Below, piece by piece: positions 52,069 to 60,869 of a stretch of 64,000 bases of DNA. The translations under genes were made by a program, and so were the position numbers. The stretch comes from Paraflavitalea soli. GTDB lineage: Bacteria; Bacteroidota; Bacteroidia; Chitinophagales; Chitinophagaceae. Position 1 is the stretch's first letter, and every line of letters begins with the position of its first letter. The DNA is taken from positions 5,708,546 through 5,772,545 of the forward strand of contig NZ_CP032157.1 of assembly GCF_003555545.1 (NCBI RefSeq). The letters run 5' to 3'. Below the pieces are notes generated by a model. That model ran no database searches. It saw only the letters and a list, made by a program, of their open reading frames with translations, and was not told where the DNA came from.

Positions 52069-53043
52069 ATGGCTAAAGGACCTGTTTCGCAGTTTATTCA
52101 ACACCACTACCGCCACTTCAATGCTGCAGCCTTAATTGATGCAGCCAAAGGATATGAAACACACCTCCTGGAAGGTGGTAAAATGATGGTTACCCTCGCA
52201 GGTGCCATGAGTACTGCAGAACTCGGCATTTCCCTGGCCGAAATGATACGCCAGGACAAAATACAGATCATCTCCTGTACCGGCGCCAACCTCGAAGAAG
52301 ATGTGATGAACCTGGTGGCCCATAACAGTTATAAACGCGTGCCCAACTACCGCGACCTGACACCCCAGGACGAATGGGACCTTCTGGAAAACCACTACAA
52401 CCGTGTTACAGATACCTGTATACCCGAGGAAGAAGCTTTCCGTCGCTTACAAAAACACCTGGTAAAAGTATGGACCGATGCCGAAGCCAGTGGCGAACGC
52501 TATTTCCCCCACGAATTCCTGTACAAAGTCGTCCTCAGCGGCGTATTAAAAGAATACTATGAGATCGATCCTAAAGACAGCTGGATCGTAGCCGCTGCAG
52601 AAAAGAATATCCCCATTATCGTTCCCGGTTGGGAAGACAGCACCACCGGCAACATCTTTGCCAGCTATGTAATCAAAGGACAACTGAAAGCCAGTACCGT
52701 AAAAAATGGTATTGAATACATGGTTTGGCTGGCAGATTGGTACAGGCAAAACAGTGCTGGTAAAGGCGTAGGCTTTTTCCAGATTGGTGGTGGTATCGCC
52801 GGAGACTTCCCCATTTGCGTGGTGCCCATGATGTATCAGGACCTGGAATGGCACGATGTTCCTTTCTGGAGCTATTTCTGCCAGATCTCCGACTCCACTA
52901 CCTCTTATGGCTCCTATTCCGGCGCTGTTCCCAACGAAAAGATCACCTGGGGCAAACTGGATATCAACACCCCCAAGTTCATTGTAGAAAGCGATGCCAC
53001 CATTGTAGCGCCGCTGATCTTTGCCTACATTTTAGGCTTATAA
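52069..53043 (+). CDS. Deoxyhypusine synthase-like protein
   Basis: 324 aa. NAD-binding DHS family: VTLAGAMSTAELG, SCTGANLEEDVMNL, FFQIGGGIAGDFPICVVPMM, and WGKLD with K296 at the position of the catalytic Lys that carries the aminobutyl group. Bacteria lack eIF5A hypusine, so bacterial DHS-like enzymes are thought to make homospermidine or related polyamines; that substrate is an inference. No polyamine genes are adjacent. Stand-alone with its own promoter and convergent with rpiB across a terminator. Confidence 0.88.
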   Translation: MAKGPVSQFIQHHYRHFNAAALIDAAKGYETHLLEGGKMMVTLAGAMSTAELGISLAEMIRQDKIQIISCTGANLEEDVMNLVAHNSYKRVPNYRDLTPQDEWDLLENHYNRVTDTCIPEEEAFRRLQKHLVKVWTDAEASGERYFPHEFLYKVVLSGVLKEYYEIDPKDSWIVAAAEKNIPIIVPGWEDSTTGNIFASYVIKGQLKASTVKNGIEYMVWLADWYRQNSAGKGVGFFQIGGGIAGDFPICVVPMMYQDLEWHDVPFWSYFCQISDSTTSYGSYSGAVPNEKITWGKLDINTPKFIVESDATIVAPLIFAYILGL

Positions 53044-53069
53044 TGTAAGAACAACATTTCTATAAAGTA

Positions 53070-53109
53070 AAATGCCTCAGGCTGTAGGAATTACAACCCT
53101 GAGGCATTT
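53070..53109. terminator. Bidirectional terminator between the DHS-like gene and rpiB
   Basis: Perfect 12-bp stem AAATGCCTCAGG (53070-53081) / CCTGAGGCATTT (53098-53109). The minus-strand side runs into TTTTACTTTA, the plus side into TTTCTCATT, so it serves rpiB best and the DHS-like gene adequately. Confidence 0.85.
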
Positions 53110-53121
53110 CTCATTATCAAA

Positions 53122-53577
53122 TTAATTACAGGCTATCTTATCCACCCTGGTCTGGTGGCGGCCCCCTTCAAAAGGCGTATTGATAAAAATATCTACCATT
53201 TGTTTGGCATACTCCAATGCTACAAAACGGGCGGGAATGCAGATAATATTGGCATCATTGTGTTGACGGATCAACTGCGCCACCTCCGTCTGAAAGGCAA
53301 GACCTGCCCGGATCCCCTGGTGCTTATTGGCCGTTATACATACCCCGTTCGCACTGCCACACAGCAGGATGCCAAAAGCGGCATCGCCTTTTTCCACCCA
53401 TTCTGCCACAGGATGCGCATAATCAGGATAATCCACTGACTTGTTCTCGTAAACGCCCATATCGCTGATCTGGTAGCCTTTTTCGGTCAACCACTTTACC
53501 AGCGCCACCTTATAATCATAGCCTGCATGGTCACTGCCAATAGCAATGGGTTTGGAAAGATCAAATGAAGAAGCCAT
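53122..53577 (-). CDS. rpiB: Ribose-5-phosphate isomerase B
   Basis: 151 aa, full length. RpiB/LacAB motifs: GSDHAGYDYK near the N-terminus, CGSANGVCITANKHQGIRAGL with the active-site Cys-Gly-Ser anion loop, and HNDANIICIPARF. It interconverts ribulose-5-phosphate and ribose-5-phosphate in the pentose phosphate pathway. Same strand as tatC upstream (32-nt gap), so possibly in one transcript. Confidence 0.94.
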   Translation of the reverse strand: MASSFDLSKPIAIGSDHAGYDYKVALVKWLTEKGYQISDMGVYENKSVDYPDYAHPVAEWVEKGDAAFGILLCGSANGVCITANKHQGIRAGLAFQTEVAQLIRQHNDANIICIPARFVALEYAKQMVDIFINTPFEGGRHQTRVDKIACN

Positions 53578-53609
53578 ACTTAACTTATTGAGATTTAATA
53601 CGCTTAGAA

Positions 53610-54467
53610 TTACCAGTCTCTTTTAGCTTTTTCCTCTTCACGCTTAAATACCCGCTTGGAGATAAAGACACTGAATTCATACAAGAATGCCAGCGGAATG
53701 AAAACGATCATCTGGCTCATCCAGTCTGGCGAGGGAGTAATTACTGCCGCTATCACCAGGATGGCTACATACGAATACTTACGGTAGGTTTTCAGGAAGT
53801 TGGGGGTAATGAGCCCTATTCGCGTCAGTACATAAGACACCACAGGCAATTGGAACGCCAGGGCCGATCCGATGATGATATCAACCAGGTTCTCCATATA
53901 ATCGGCCAAGGTAGGCTTGGTGACCAGGATATTATCAAGACCGATCGTATAATTGGCCAAAAAACTAAAGGTAAAGGGAGCCAGTAAAAAGTAACCAAAA
54001 GCCACCCCCAGGAAAAAGAAGATCGAAACAAAGACAATAGCTCCCCGGGTGCTCTTCAGCTCTTTGGGACTTAAAGCTGGCTTCACAAACCGCCAAAATT
54101 CCCAAAAGATATAAGGGAAGGCAACGATAAAACCGCCCACAAAAGCAATACTGATACTGCTCATGAACTGCGAGCCAAAGGCAATAACCTGTAATTCTTT
54201 TATCTTGGGCGGGGGTAAACACAGCGAGTCACCGGCGCCGATCCACTGGCTGAATTTGCACAATGCCGTATAGGTGAAGAAATTATCATGCAAAGGACCG
54301 GCTATCACAGTAGTAAAGACCCAGTCAATATAGATAAATATGACAATCGCTCCTATAAGAATCGCAAGCACAGAGCGCATGATATGCCAGCGCAATTCTT
54401 CCAGATGATCTATAAAGGTCATCTCCGGATTGTCAGCCTTCCTTTTGCTAAAAAACGATAATGCCAT
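53610..54467 (-). CDS. tatC: Twin-arginine translocase subunit TatC
   Basis: 285 aa, six membrane helices. Family signatures MTFIDHLEELRWHIMRS at the N-terminus (conserved Glu for signal-peptide binding) and FWRFVKPALSPKE in the first loop region, with PSPDWMSQMIVFIPLAFLYE near the end. TatC forms the receptor for folded Tat substrates at the inner membrane. No tatA/tatB is adjacent. A good promoter lies upstream. Confidence 0.94.
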   Translation of the reverse strand: MALSFFSKRKADNPEMTFIDHLEELRWHIMRSVLAILIGAIVIFIYIDWVFTTVIAGPLHDNFFTYTALCKFSQWIGAGDSLCLPPPKIKELQVIAFGSQFMSSISIAFVGGFIVAFPYIFWEFWRFVKPALSPKELKSTRGAIVFVSIFFFLGVAFGYFLLAPFTFSFLANYTIGLDNILVTKPTLADYMENLVDIIIGSALAFQLPVVSYVLTRIGLITPNFLKTYRKYSYVAILVIAAVITPSPDWMSQMIVFIPLAFLYEFSVFISKRVFKREEEKAKRDW

Positions 54468-54506
54468 TGACTAATACTGGTATAAAATAACGTGGTAAAA
54501 GCGGGG

Positions 54507-54539
54507 CAAATGTACGTGTTATCACGTTGGATTGGACAA
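54507..54539 (-). promoter_or_regulatory. Promoter of tatC
   Basis: Minus-strand TTG (54537-54539), 22 nt, TACATTTG (54507-54514), about 40 nt upstream of the tatC start. Confidence 0.65.
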
Positions 54540-54631
54540 GAAAGCTTGTTAATATGTAGTGATTGAAGAACTTATTGACAACAAATGGCTTATTTCAGCA
54601 AAGACCACCATCCGGCAACCTGCTCCCGGTC

Positions 54632-55909
54632 TTACTTCAGGATCTTTAACCGTACCGTTTCAATACGCGTATCACTCACACTCATGACGTCAAATTCATA
54701 GTCCCCGATAATAATACGCTCCCGGAGCTTAGGGATCGTTTCATGCTGCTGAATGATAAAACCCGACAAGGTCTCAGAATCCTGGTCCGGAAATTCCAGT
54801 CCATATTTTTCCTTTAAATAGTCCAGTTCCAGCCTGCCGCTCAGGATAAACTCATCCTCCGATACCCGTTTATCCTCAAACTCCTCTACATCAAATTCAT
54901 CCTTTATCTCGCCAAAGATCTCCTCCAGCAGGTCTTCCATCGTTACAATACCGGCCGTTCCACCAAATTCATCCACTACCCAGGCAATACTTTTACGCTC
55001 TTTACTGAATTTGCTGATCAGGTCCGTAGCACTCATACTTTCCGGAATGGCCGGAATAGGTAATAACATGTCTTTTATAGAGGATGGCTGCCTGAAAAGA
55101 CCCAGTTGGTGTACATATCCCAGGATATGATCGATGTCTCCGTCATACACCACCAGTTTGCTAAGCTTCGTTTCCACAAAGGTTTTGCGCACATCTTCAA
55201 CACTCATCTTTATATCTACCGCTTCTATTTCTTTCCGGGGCACCAGGCACTCCCGCACTTTTACTTTCGGCAGTGAAAGGGCGTTTTCAAATAATTCAGC
55301 TTTCAGGTCCTGACTTTGGTTATGATGCTCATTGTTCTGGCTATAGAACTGATCCAGGTCCGCACGCGAAAAAGGAGGCTTTTTCTTATCAATGCGCATA
55401 TCAAAGATGATATTGAGCACAAAAATGGAGATCTTTACCGCCGCCACACTTGCCCAGTTAAACAGCTGGTCACAAAGACCCAGCAAACCTGTCCGGGCAG
55501 AAAAAGATAGCAGGCTATCTGCTTTTGCCCTGAAAATGGCCTTGGGTACGCATTCTCCCAGGATAATGATCAGCAGCCAGGAAAGGATGATCTCTAATAC
55601 CAGCCTGATGGGAACCAGGTAGGCCATCACATAGCTGTCAAACTTTTTCCAGGGAATAGCCATATTCCAGTAGGTGCTCCCCAAAAGGACCGCCACCACC
55701 AGGAAAAAGTTAAACCCTACAATATTAACCCCAATAAAACGGGAAGGATTTTCGAAAAGACTGCTCAGCAGCAGGCTGCTGCTGGAACCCTGCTTTTTCT
55801 TCAGCTCAATGTTCAATCGGTTGGCAGAAGTGAAGGCCACTTCTATACCCGAAAAGTAAGCGATGAACAAGACCGCTAACACAATACATATAATGACTAC
55901 TAAACTCAT
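54632..55909 (-). CDS. CNNM/CBS-pair transporter-like protein (hemolysin C family)
   Basis: 425 aa. CNNM membrane domain with four helices in the first ~190 residues (FIAYFSGIEVAFTSANRLNIELKK, LGECVPKAIF), a tandem CBS pair at about 205-330 (VRECLVPRKEIEAVD, KSIAWVVDEFGGTAGIVTMEDLLEEIFGEI), then the C-terminal CorC/HlyC domain (GRLELDYLKEKYGLEFP). Members act in Mg/Co efflux or regulation of divalent cations; GldE of gliding bacteria has the same architecture, so a gldE assignment is possible but unsupported. Monocistronic. Confidence 0.88.
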   Translation of the reverse strand: MSLVVIICIVLAVLFIAYFSGIEVAFTSANRLNIELKKKQGSSSSLLLSSLFENPSRFIGVNIVGFNFFLVVAVLLGSTYWNMAIPWKKFDSYVMAYLVPIRLVLEIILSWLLIIILGECVPKAIFRAKADSLLSFSARTGLLGLCDQLFNWASVAAVKISIFVLNIIFDMRIDKKKPPFSRADLDQFYSQNNEHHNQSQDLKAELFENALSLPKVKVRECLVPRKEIEAVDIKMSVEDVRKTFVETKLSKLVVYDGDIDHILGYVHQLGLFRQPSSIKDMLLPIPAIPESMSATDLISKFSKERKSIAWVVDEFGGTAGIVTMEDLLEEIFGEIKDEFDVEEFEDKRVSEDEFILSGRLELDYLKEKYGLEFPDQDSETLSGFIIQQHETIPKLRERIIIGDYEFDVMSVSDTRIETVRLKILK

Positions 55910-56050
55910 ACTTGGGATACGAATTTATAAAAAGAACGATGGATTACATAACTTATTGAAGAAGATTGCAATTTAAAGCCCCGGTCTGCCGGATTTTGGG
56001 GTTAAAGAACAGGCTTGGTGTCAAAAAGTCCGGCAACTTATCACTATTGC

Positions 56051-56629
56051 TTAGGTCTCCAGGAACTCCCGCACGATCGTCATCGCCTCTTCCCGTGCCT
56101 TCGTCAGTTCCGCATTGACCACAATACGGTGAAAATGATGCTTGAAAGAGATCTCATAAGACGCTTTGTTTACCCGGGCCTGCAGGCTTTCTGCCGTTTC
56201 TGTACCCCTGGATTCAAGGCGGCGCTTTAATTCGTCTACGGAAGGAGGTTCAATAAAAATTGACAAAGTAGTATTGGGGTATTGCTGCTGTACATGGATA
56301 GCTCCTTTTACGTCAATATCCAGCACCGGTACCTGGTGGTTGGCCCATATCCGGTCCAGTTCTGATTTCAGCGTGCCATAATATTTGCCCTCATAGACCA
56401 TTTCCCACTCCACAAACTGCTGATCACGGATCTTTTCCTGGAAATCCCCGGCGCTCATGAAATAATAATCTACCCCGTCCTTTTCATTGCCACGCGCTTC
56501 ACGTGTAGCCGCAGACACCGAAAAAGCCAGTTGGGGTATATGCTGCAACAAATACCGGGTAATAGAGGTCTTGCCGGCACCCGAAGGAGCAGTGATAATC
56601 AATATTTTATTGCCGGGATCAAAGGGCAT
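56051..56629 (-). CDS. gmk: Guanylate kinase
   Basis: 192 aa from ATG 56629 (MPFDPGNKILIITAPSGAGKTS), which puts the P-loop at the normal distance; the frame reaches 56650 but adds only seven atypical residues. P-loop APSGAGKTS, GMP-site segment SVSAATREARGNEKDGVDYYF, and LDIDVKGAIHVQQQYP. Phosphorylates GMP to GDP. It is separated from yicC, its frequent partner, by about 47 kb. The region upstream carries the large octamer inverted repeat. Confidence 0.94.
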   Translation of the reverse strand: MPFDPGNKILIITAPSGAGKTSITRYLLQHIPQLAFSVSAATREARGNEKDGVDYYFMSAGDFQEKIRDQQFVEWEMVYEGKYYGTLKSELDRIWANHQVPVLDIDVKGAIHVQQQYPNTTLSIFIEPPSVDELKRRLESRGTETAESLQARVNKASYEISFKHHFHRIVVNAELTKAREEAMTIVREFLET

Positions 56630-56663
56630 ATGGATAAAATAAAGCTGCAAAGAAAGCTAAAAT

Positions 56664-56777
56664 TGTCGGAAAACAGTCTGAAAGTCCGGAAGTCGGAGAA
56701 GTCAGTAAGCAATAAAGCAACTGTAGATCGCTTTTCTTTCGGACTTACGGACTTCCTGTCTTCCGGTCTTTTTTGTC
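56664..56777. repeat. Inverted pair of octamer arrays between gmk and the LytTR gene
   Basis: Left arm (56664-56710) has units such as AGTCTGAA and AGTCCGGA; right arm (56737-56768, four exact 8-nt units such as TTCCTGTC, plus a longer unit to 56777) is the same family in reverse orientation. The arms are complementary enough for a long imperfect hairpin. Read on the minus strand, the right arm starts about 6 nt after the LytTR gene stop and nearly matches the array at 19224. Confidence 0.75.
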
Positions 56778-56783
56778 TTCCAA

Positions 56784-57485
56784 CTATAACTTCAGCCTCG
56801 CGAACACTTCTTCCCGGTACGACGCCCCAATGGGAATATCCCGGTCCCCGATCCGCACATAATTGCCTTCAATAAACACAATTTTAGTCCCGGCAATGAT
56901 ATAGCTTTTGTGTACCCGCCAAAACTGCCCGGCAGGCAATTCTTCCAGCAGGCTTTTCAGCGTATCATGCACCAGGTAATGCCCCTGTGTAGTGACCACC
57001 TTTACATAATCATCCAGCGCCTCTATATACAGGATATCTGCCAGGTTGACCTTGTACACTTTTTTATCCGCTTTGATAAAGATCGAAGAGGCTGGTACCG
57101 GCCCTTCTCCCGGCCCTGGCCGCTCCAGCTTCTCCAATGCCTTATTGACCCCTTTAAGAAAGCGTTCAAATGAGAAAGGCTTCACCAGGTAATCCACCGC
57201 ATCCAGTTCGAAGCCCTCTACCGCAAATTCAGGATAGGCCGTCGTAAAGATCACCAGCGGCGGGCGCGACAGGCTCTTTAAAAAACTGATGCCCGATAGG
57301 CGGGGCAGGTTGATATCCAGAAAAACAATAGCCGCCTGGTGCCGGGCCAGCCATTGCTGTGCTTCCGGGGCATCACCACACACCCCCGCCAGCTCCAGCA
57401 GCGGATGCTCGGCAATATATTTCTTCAACACATTTTGCGCCAGCGGTTCATCTTCCACCACCAGGCAACGGTATAGAGTACTCAT
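56784..57485 (-). CDS. LytTR response regulator of the envelope-protein operon
   Basis: 233 aa. Receiver with EDE (11-13), phospho-acceptor D57 (AIVFLDINLPRLSG) and Lys in LVKPF; LytTR domain in the last ~100 residues (VYKVNLADILYIEALDDYVKV, FWRVHKSYIIA). Its start overlaps the kinase stop by four bases (ATGA type), so translation is coupled. Last gene of a four-gene operon with two envelope proteins and the kinase. Confidence 0.94.
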   Translation of the reverse strand: MSTLYRCLVVEDEPLAQNVLKKYIAEHPLLELAGVCGDAPEAQQWLARHQAAIVFLDINLPRLSGISFLKSLSRPPLVIFTTAYPEFAVEGFELDAVDYLVKPFSFERFLKGVNKALEKLERPGPGEGPVPASSIFIKADKKVYKVNLADILYIEALDDYVKVVTTQGHYLVHDTLKSLLEELPAGQFWRVHKSYIIAGTKIVFIEGNYVRIGDRDIPIGASYREEVFARLKL

Positions 57486-58531
57486 AGTTGTAATTCAAGC
57501 GTTACAATAAAATTATCTGCCGTTTCCCGGATCAGCAGCTCATGCCTTCCGGGATACAACAATTCCAGCCGGCGCTTTACATTATCAAGCCCCATCCCTT
57601 TAAACTGCGTATCCCCCACTTCCGCCCCCTGTCCTCGTGTATTTTCTATCCTGAAACGGATCTTATGCGGTAGTATCTCCAGCCGCAGGTGTATACCAAC
57701 AGCTCCCATATTCCCTTTGGCCCCATGCTTAAAGGCATTTTCCAGGAAGGTCACCAGCATGAGCGGAGCAATACGCTGCTCCCTTATCTCTCCCTCCAGC
57801 GTTTTTTCCAATTGCAGGCCATCATTCGAGCGAATGCGTTGCAGCGCAATATAATCTCCTACCATCTGCCATTCCTTTTCCAGTGGCACCAGGTCTTCTC
57901 CCGACTCATACAGGAAATAGCGCATCAGGTGCGAAAGTTGCAATATCGTAGTGGGTAGCCGCTCATCTTTATCCAGCGTCATCGAATAGATCCCATTTAA
58001 TGTATTAAAGAGAAAATGAGGGTTTACCTGCGCTTTCAAAGCCTTCAACTCGATCTGTGCTTTCTCCGCTTCCATGTGCAGCAAACGCCTTTGCAGGTCA
58101 TTCACCACAAACCAGGAACGCGATAGTTTCAGCAGCGAAGTAACAACCAGGTACACCACAAAAAACAGACTCACTTCCCATACCGTGAAATAAGAGATAA
58201 AAAAGTAATTGGGCAGCAGGTACTTCGACCAGTCCTGAAAAAAAGAATAGTTTAGCCAACTGAATATTAGCACCAATGCTACCGTGGCCCCTACGTACAA
58301 CACCCCCCGCCGGTGATTGGCCAGGCGCGGCAACAGCCAGCCCAGGTTAATATACACCGCCGGCACAATGGTGGCATGGAACAGCGCCGAATAAATATAA
58401 TCGATCTTTTCAGGTCGAATCCCGGTTGTAAAAAGCCGTACAAAAACAACGTAAGACAGCACCCAGAAACCCAGGTGCTGTAATAACCGGAATAAGGGAT
58501 GATACAACCAGCGACGTTTGATGGCCATCAT
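57482..58531 (-). CDS. LytS-type sensor histidine kinase
   Basis: 349 aa. Four membrane helices in the first ~135 residues without a periplasmic sensor domain, then the His_kinase core with H172 in QVNPHFLFNTLNGIYS and ATP-binding segments FLENAFKHGAKG and GMGLDNVKRRLELLY. Lacking an external domain, it may sense a membrane signal or partner proteins. The two exported proteins encoded just upstream are candidate partners, by context only. Start MMAIKRR gives ATG 58531 or 58528. Confidence 0.92.
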   Translation of the reverse strand: MMAIKRRWLYHPLFRLLQHLGFWVLSYVVFVRLFTTGIRPEKIDYIYSALFHATIVPAVYINLGWLLPRLANHRRGVLYVGATVALVLIFSWLNYSFFQDWSKYLLPNYFFISYFTVWEVSLFFVVYLVVTSLLKLSRSWFVVNDLQRRLLHMEAEKAQIELKALKAQVNPHFLFNTLNGIYSMTLDKDERLPTTILQLSHLMRYFLYESGEDLVPLEKEWQMVGDYIALQRIRSNDGLQLEKTLEGEIREQRIAPLMLVTFLENAFKHGAKGNMGAVGIHLRLEILPHKIRFRIENTRGQGAEVGDTQFKGMGLDNVKRRLELLYPGRHELLIRETADNFIVTLELQL

Positions 58532-58534
58532 ACT

Positions 58535-59206
58535 TTATCCTTTTCTGGTTAAAATGGTTGTTTCCTTATAATACAACCTTTCATCATGACCATACTTTTC
58601 CAAAAACTGGCGCAGTTCAAAAGAAGAGGCCGTGAGCAGAAAAGAATCAAACAACTGATCTTTTTCATACTTCAGCCGCATATTGCCCTGGCTGATCTGT
58701 TCTTTCAGAAACCCACCATTTAGGAACTTAAGAGATACCGTATTATTATCCGTAAATGTGATCGCAGCAATATTAAATGTAGCCAGGTAATGCGGCGTGA
58801 ATTCAAAACCACTGCCATCCTGATTACCTTTATCTCCCTTTACACCCAGCGACATAATATCCACAAACAGCTGGTTGTTGATACGACTCAGGCTTCCAAT
58901 CAATATATACTCACTGCCATTTTGTTTGATCGTGATCGAATAAGCTTTTGAGTAAAAAGCAATCTCTTCCTTATTCTCTCCCAGCGGCATTTTCCGCTCC
59001 TTGCTATTGCCATTATCCTCCCGCAGTATTTTACTATCAGGTACCAGTTCTATCTTCAACTGGTCTTTGCCATCACTCCACTCACCTGTCAATCTTGCAT
59101 CTGTGACAATTGTTTTATAGGTAGCCGCCGGTTGCAGGCTGTTCACACCCGGCGATGTTCCCAGCATTTGCATAATACCCGTGATCAGCGCAAATAATTT
59201 CAACAT
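58535..59206 (-). CDS. Exported protein of the LytS operon, paralogue B
   Basis: 223 aa. Weak signal peptide (MLKLFALITGIMQMLGTSPG). Beta-rich lipocalin-like pattern with DARLTGEWSDGKDQLKIEL near the start and a C-terminal helix-strand ending SSFELRQFLEKYGHDERLYYKE. That tail resembles the end of the preceding gene product (ELQQYVLKYGDVDEAYQDND), so the two are divergent paralogues. Ends 3 nt before the kinase start. Unknown function, possibly a signal partner of the kinase. Confidence 0.75.
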   Translation of the reverse strand: MLKLFALITGIMQMLGTSPGVNSLQPAATYKTIVTDARLTGEWSDGKDQLKIELVPDSKILREDNGNSKERKMPLGENKEEIAFYSKAYSITIKQNGSEYILIGSLSRINNQLFVDIMSLGVKGDKGNQDGSGFEFTPHYLATFNIAAITFTDNNTVSLKFLNGGFLKEQISQGNMRLKYEKDQLFDSFLLTASSFELRQFLEKYGHDERLYYKETTILTRKG

Positions 59207-59225
59207 ATAAATAAAGTTTATAGCG

Positions 59226-59852
59226 TTATTTTATTCTTGTAAAAGTGTCATTGTCCTGGTATGCCTCGTCCACATCACCGTACTTGAGTACATACTGTTG
59301 CAACTCTTCTGTAGGAGCCGTAATAACATAAGACCCATCTGGTTTCAGCTCGTGCCTGATCCTGATCTGCTTTTTATCGATCAGTGTACGCAGGTAGCTG
59401 TCCGCAAACTGCCCGATCACGATCGTGTTCTGATCTTTACCCGGCTGCAGGCGGTAGAAGCTATGCATCGGCACAAAGTTCTTTTTGAAGAAGCCCGAAT
59501 AACTTTGTTGTCTTTTTGTTTCCATGGGATAATAATCGAGGTACTGGTGTTTACCGATGCGCGCCAGGAATGCATAAAATTTGTCTGTTTCTTCACCCGT
59601 CCTGGGGTCCGTAACCGTAAGCAGGTAAGCTTTAGCCGCTATCTGTTGCATTCCTTCCGGCAGTTCTTTAAAACTTTCGGCCGTACCCTGTTGAAAGGTA
59701 TACACTTTATTCTCTGGTCCTACCTGCCAGGAGCCTACCAGTTTGGGGTCAAATACCAGGTCCTCTTCAGTAAAGAGCGGATGCAGGGCGGAGAGACAGC
59801 CGCTCAGCATCACAATGGCAATCAGTACAGTTGCCGTTAACAATTTTTTCAT
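59226..59852 (-). CDS. Lipoprotein of the LytS operon, paralogue A
   Basis: 208 aa. Lipoprotein signal MKKLLTATVLIAIVMLSGC. Mature part: PLFTEEDLVFDPKLVGSWQV, then a beta-barrel-like run and a C-terminal ELQQYVLKYGDVDEAYQDND shared with the next gene product. The opening GSWxx motif is common in lipocalin-like domains. First gene of the operon (19-nt gap to the next). Function unknown. Confidence 0.8.
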   Translation of the reverse strand: MKKLLTATVLIAIVMLSGCLSALHPLFTEEDLVFDPKLVGSWQVGPENKVYTFQQGTAESFKELPEGMQQIAAKAYLLTVTDPRTGEETDKFYAFLARIGKHQYLDYYPMETKRQQSYSGFFKKNFVPMHSFYRLQPGKDQNTIVIGQFADSYLRTLIDKKQIRIRHELKPDGSYVITAPTEELQQYVLKYGDVDEAYQDNDTFTRIK

Positions 59853-59945
59853 GACTTATAATTTAGTTTATAGGTCAAACTACCCACTGCCATAGGCCCG
59901 GTAAAACCGTTTCGGTAAACATATTAATTAAAGCGGTGAAAATGA

Positions 59946-60869
59946 TTAAAGCCCCTCTACAAACCGGTACAGGTTAAACCGGTCATCCCTTAGTTGTTCC
60001 AGTATCTTTTGTTGCAACACATCTTTCCGGATATCCTTCATGCGTTTTTGCTGTACCAGGTGGTACGCCCGCTCCGTCAACAGCCAGGCTCGTTTCGTAT
60101 CATCATGTGTTTCCTGCAATAAGGAGCTAATAGCAGTATACAATTCAGCAATGCCCTGTTTTTCTAAAGCTACCGTTTTGAGCACCGGTACTTCCCGTTG
60201 GTGATTATTGAAGGCAGGTGCCAGCATCAGCCGCAGATTCCTTACAAATTGATCAGCAGCCGGCCGGTCGGCCTTATTCACTACAAAAATGTCGGCTATT
60301 TCCATCAGCCCTGCTTTCATCGTTTGCACTTCATCGCCAGCCTCCGGCACCATCACCACCACCGTTACATCTGCCAGTCCGGCAATCTCTATCTCACTCT
60401 GGCCCACCCCCACCGTTTCTACAATGATATAATCAAAAGCAGCAGCCTTCATCAGCTCAGTGATCTCTATGATCTTGGGGTGAAGACCACCCAAAGAACC
60501 ACGTGTGGCCAATGACCGGATAAACACATTCGGATCATTGTACCATTCACTCATGCGTATCCTGTCGCCCAATAAAGCCCCCAGGTTGAAAGGAGAAGAA
60601 GGATCAACACACAATACCCCTACTTTTTTTCCATCCTTACTCACCGCGCCGATCAGTGCATCCACCAACGTACTCTTGCCCGCTCCCGGCGGGCCGGTAA
60701 TGCCAATGATCTTTGTATCGTGATTGGCAGGAAGCGATAACAACAATTGCTCATAACCAGCCGCCTCATTTTCCACCAGCGAAATACCCCTGGCAATCTG
60801 CTTTACAGCATGTTGCTGTATATCCTGCAACAATTGTGACCAGTTGATATTTGCCTGCCTGCCCATCAT
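59946..60869 (-). CDS. meaB: Methylmalonyl-CoA mutase-associated GTPase MeaB
   Basis: 307 aa. G3E-type GTPase with P-loop GITGPPGAGKSTLVDAL, CVDPSSPFNLGALLGDRIRM (switch I region and base-binding segments), FDYIIVETVGVGQSEIEIA (Walker B/switch II) and FVVNKADRP (NKxD). MeaB protects and loads adenosylcobalamin-dependent mutases. The mutase is not in the window. The start ATG 60869 directly abuts the stop of a glycosyltransferase gene, so the genes are co-transcribed without functional link that I can see. Confidence 0.93.
   Translation of the reverse strand: MMGRQANINWSQLLQDIQQHAVKQIARGISLVENEAAGYEQLLLSLPANHDTKIIGITGPPGAGKSTLVDALIGAVSKDGKKVGVLCVDPSSPFNLGALLGDRIRMSEWYNDPNVFIRSLATRGSLGGLHPKIIEITELMKAAAFDYIIVETVGVGQSEIEIAGLADVTVVVMVPEAGDEVQTMKAGLMEIADIFVVNKADRPAADQFVRNLRLMLAPAFNNHQREVPVLKTVALEKQGIAELYTAISSLLQETHDDTKRAWLLTERAYHLVQQKRMKDIRKDVLQQKILEQLRDDRFNLYRFVEGL

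Noticed and set aside
54632-55909. Calling the CNNM/CBS gene gldE
   Set aside because: The architecture is shared with general hemolysin C/CorC proteins and no gliding gene is adjacent, so the symbol is not justified.
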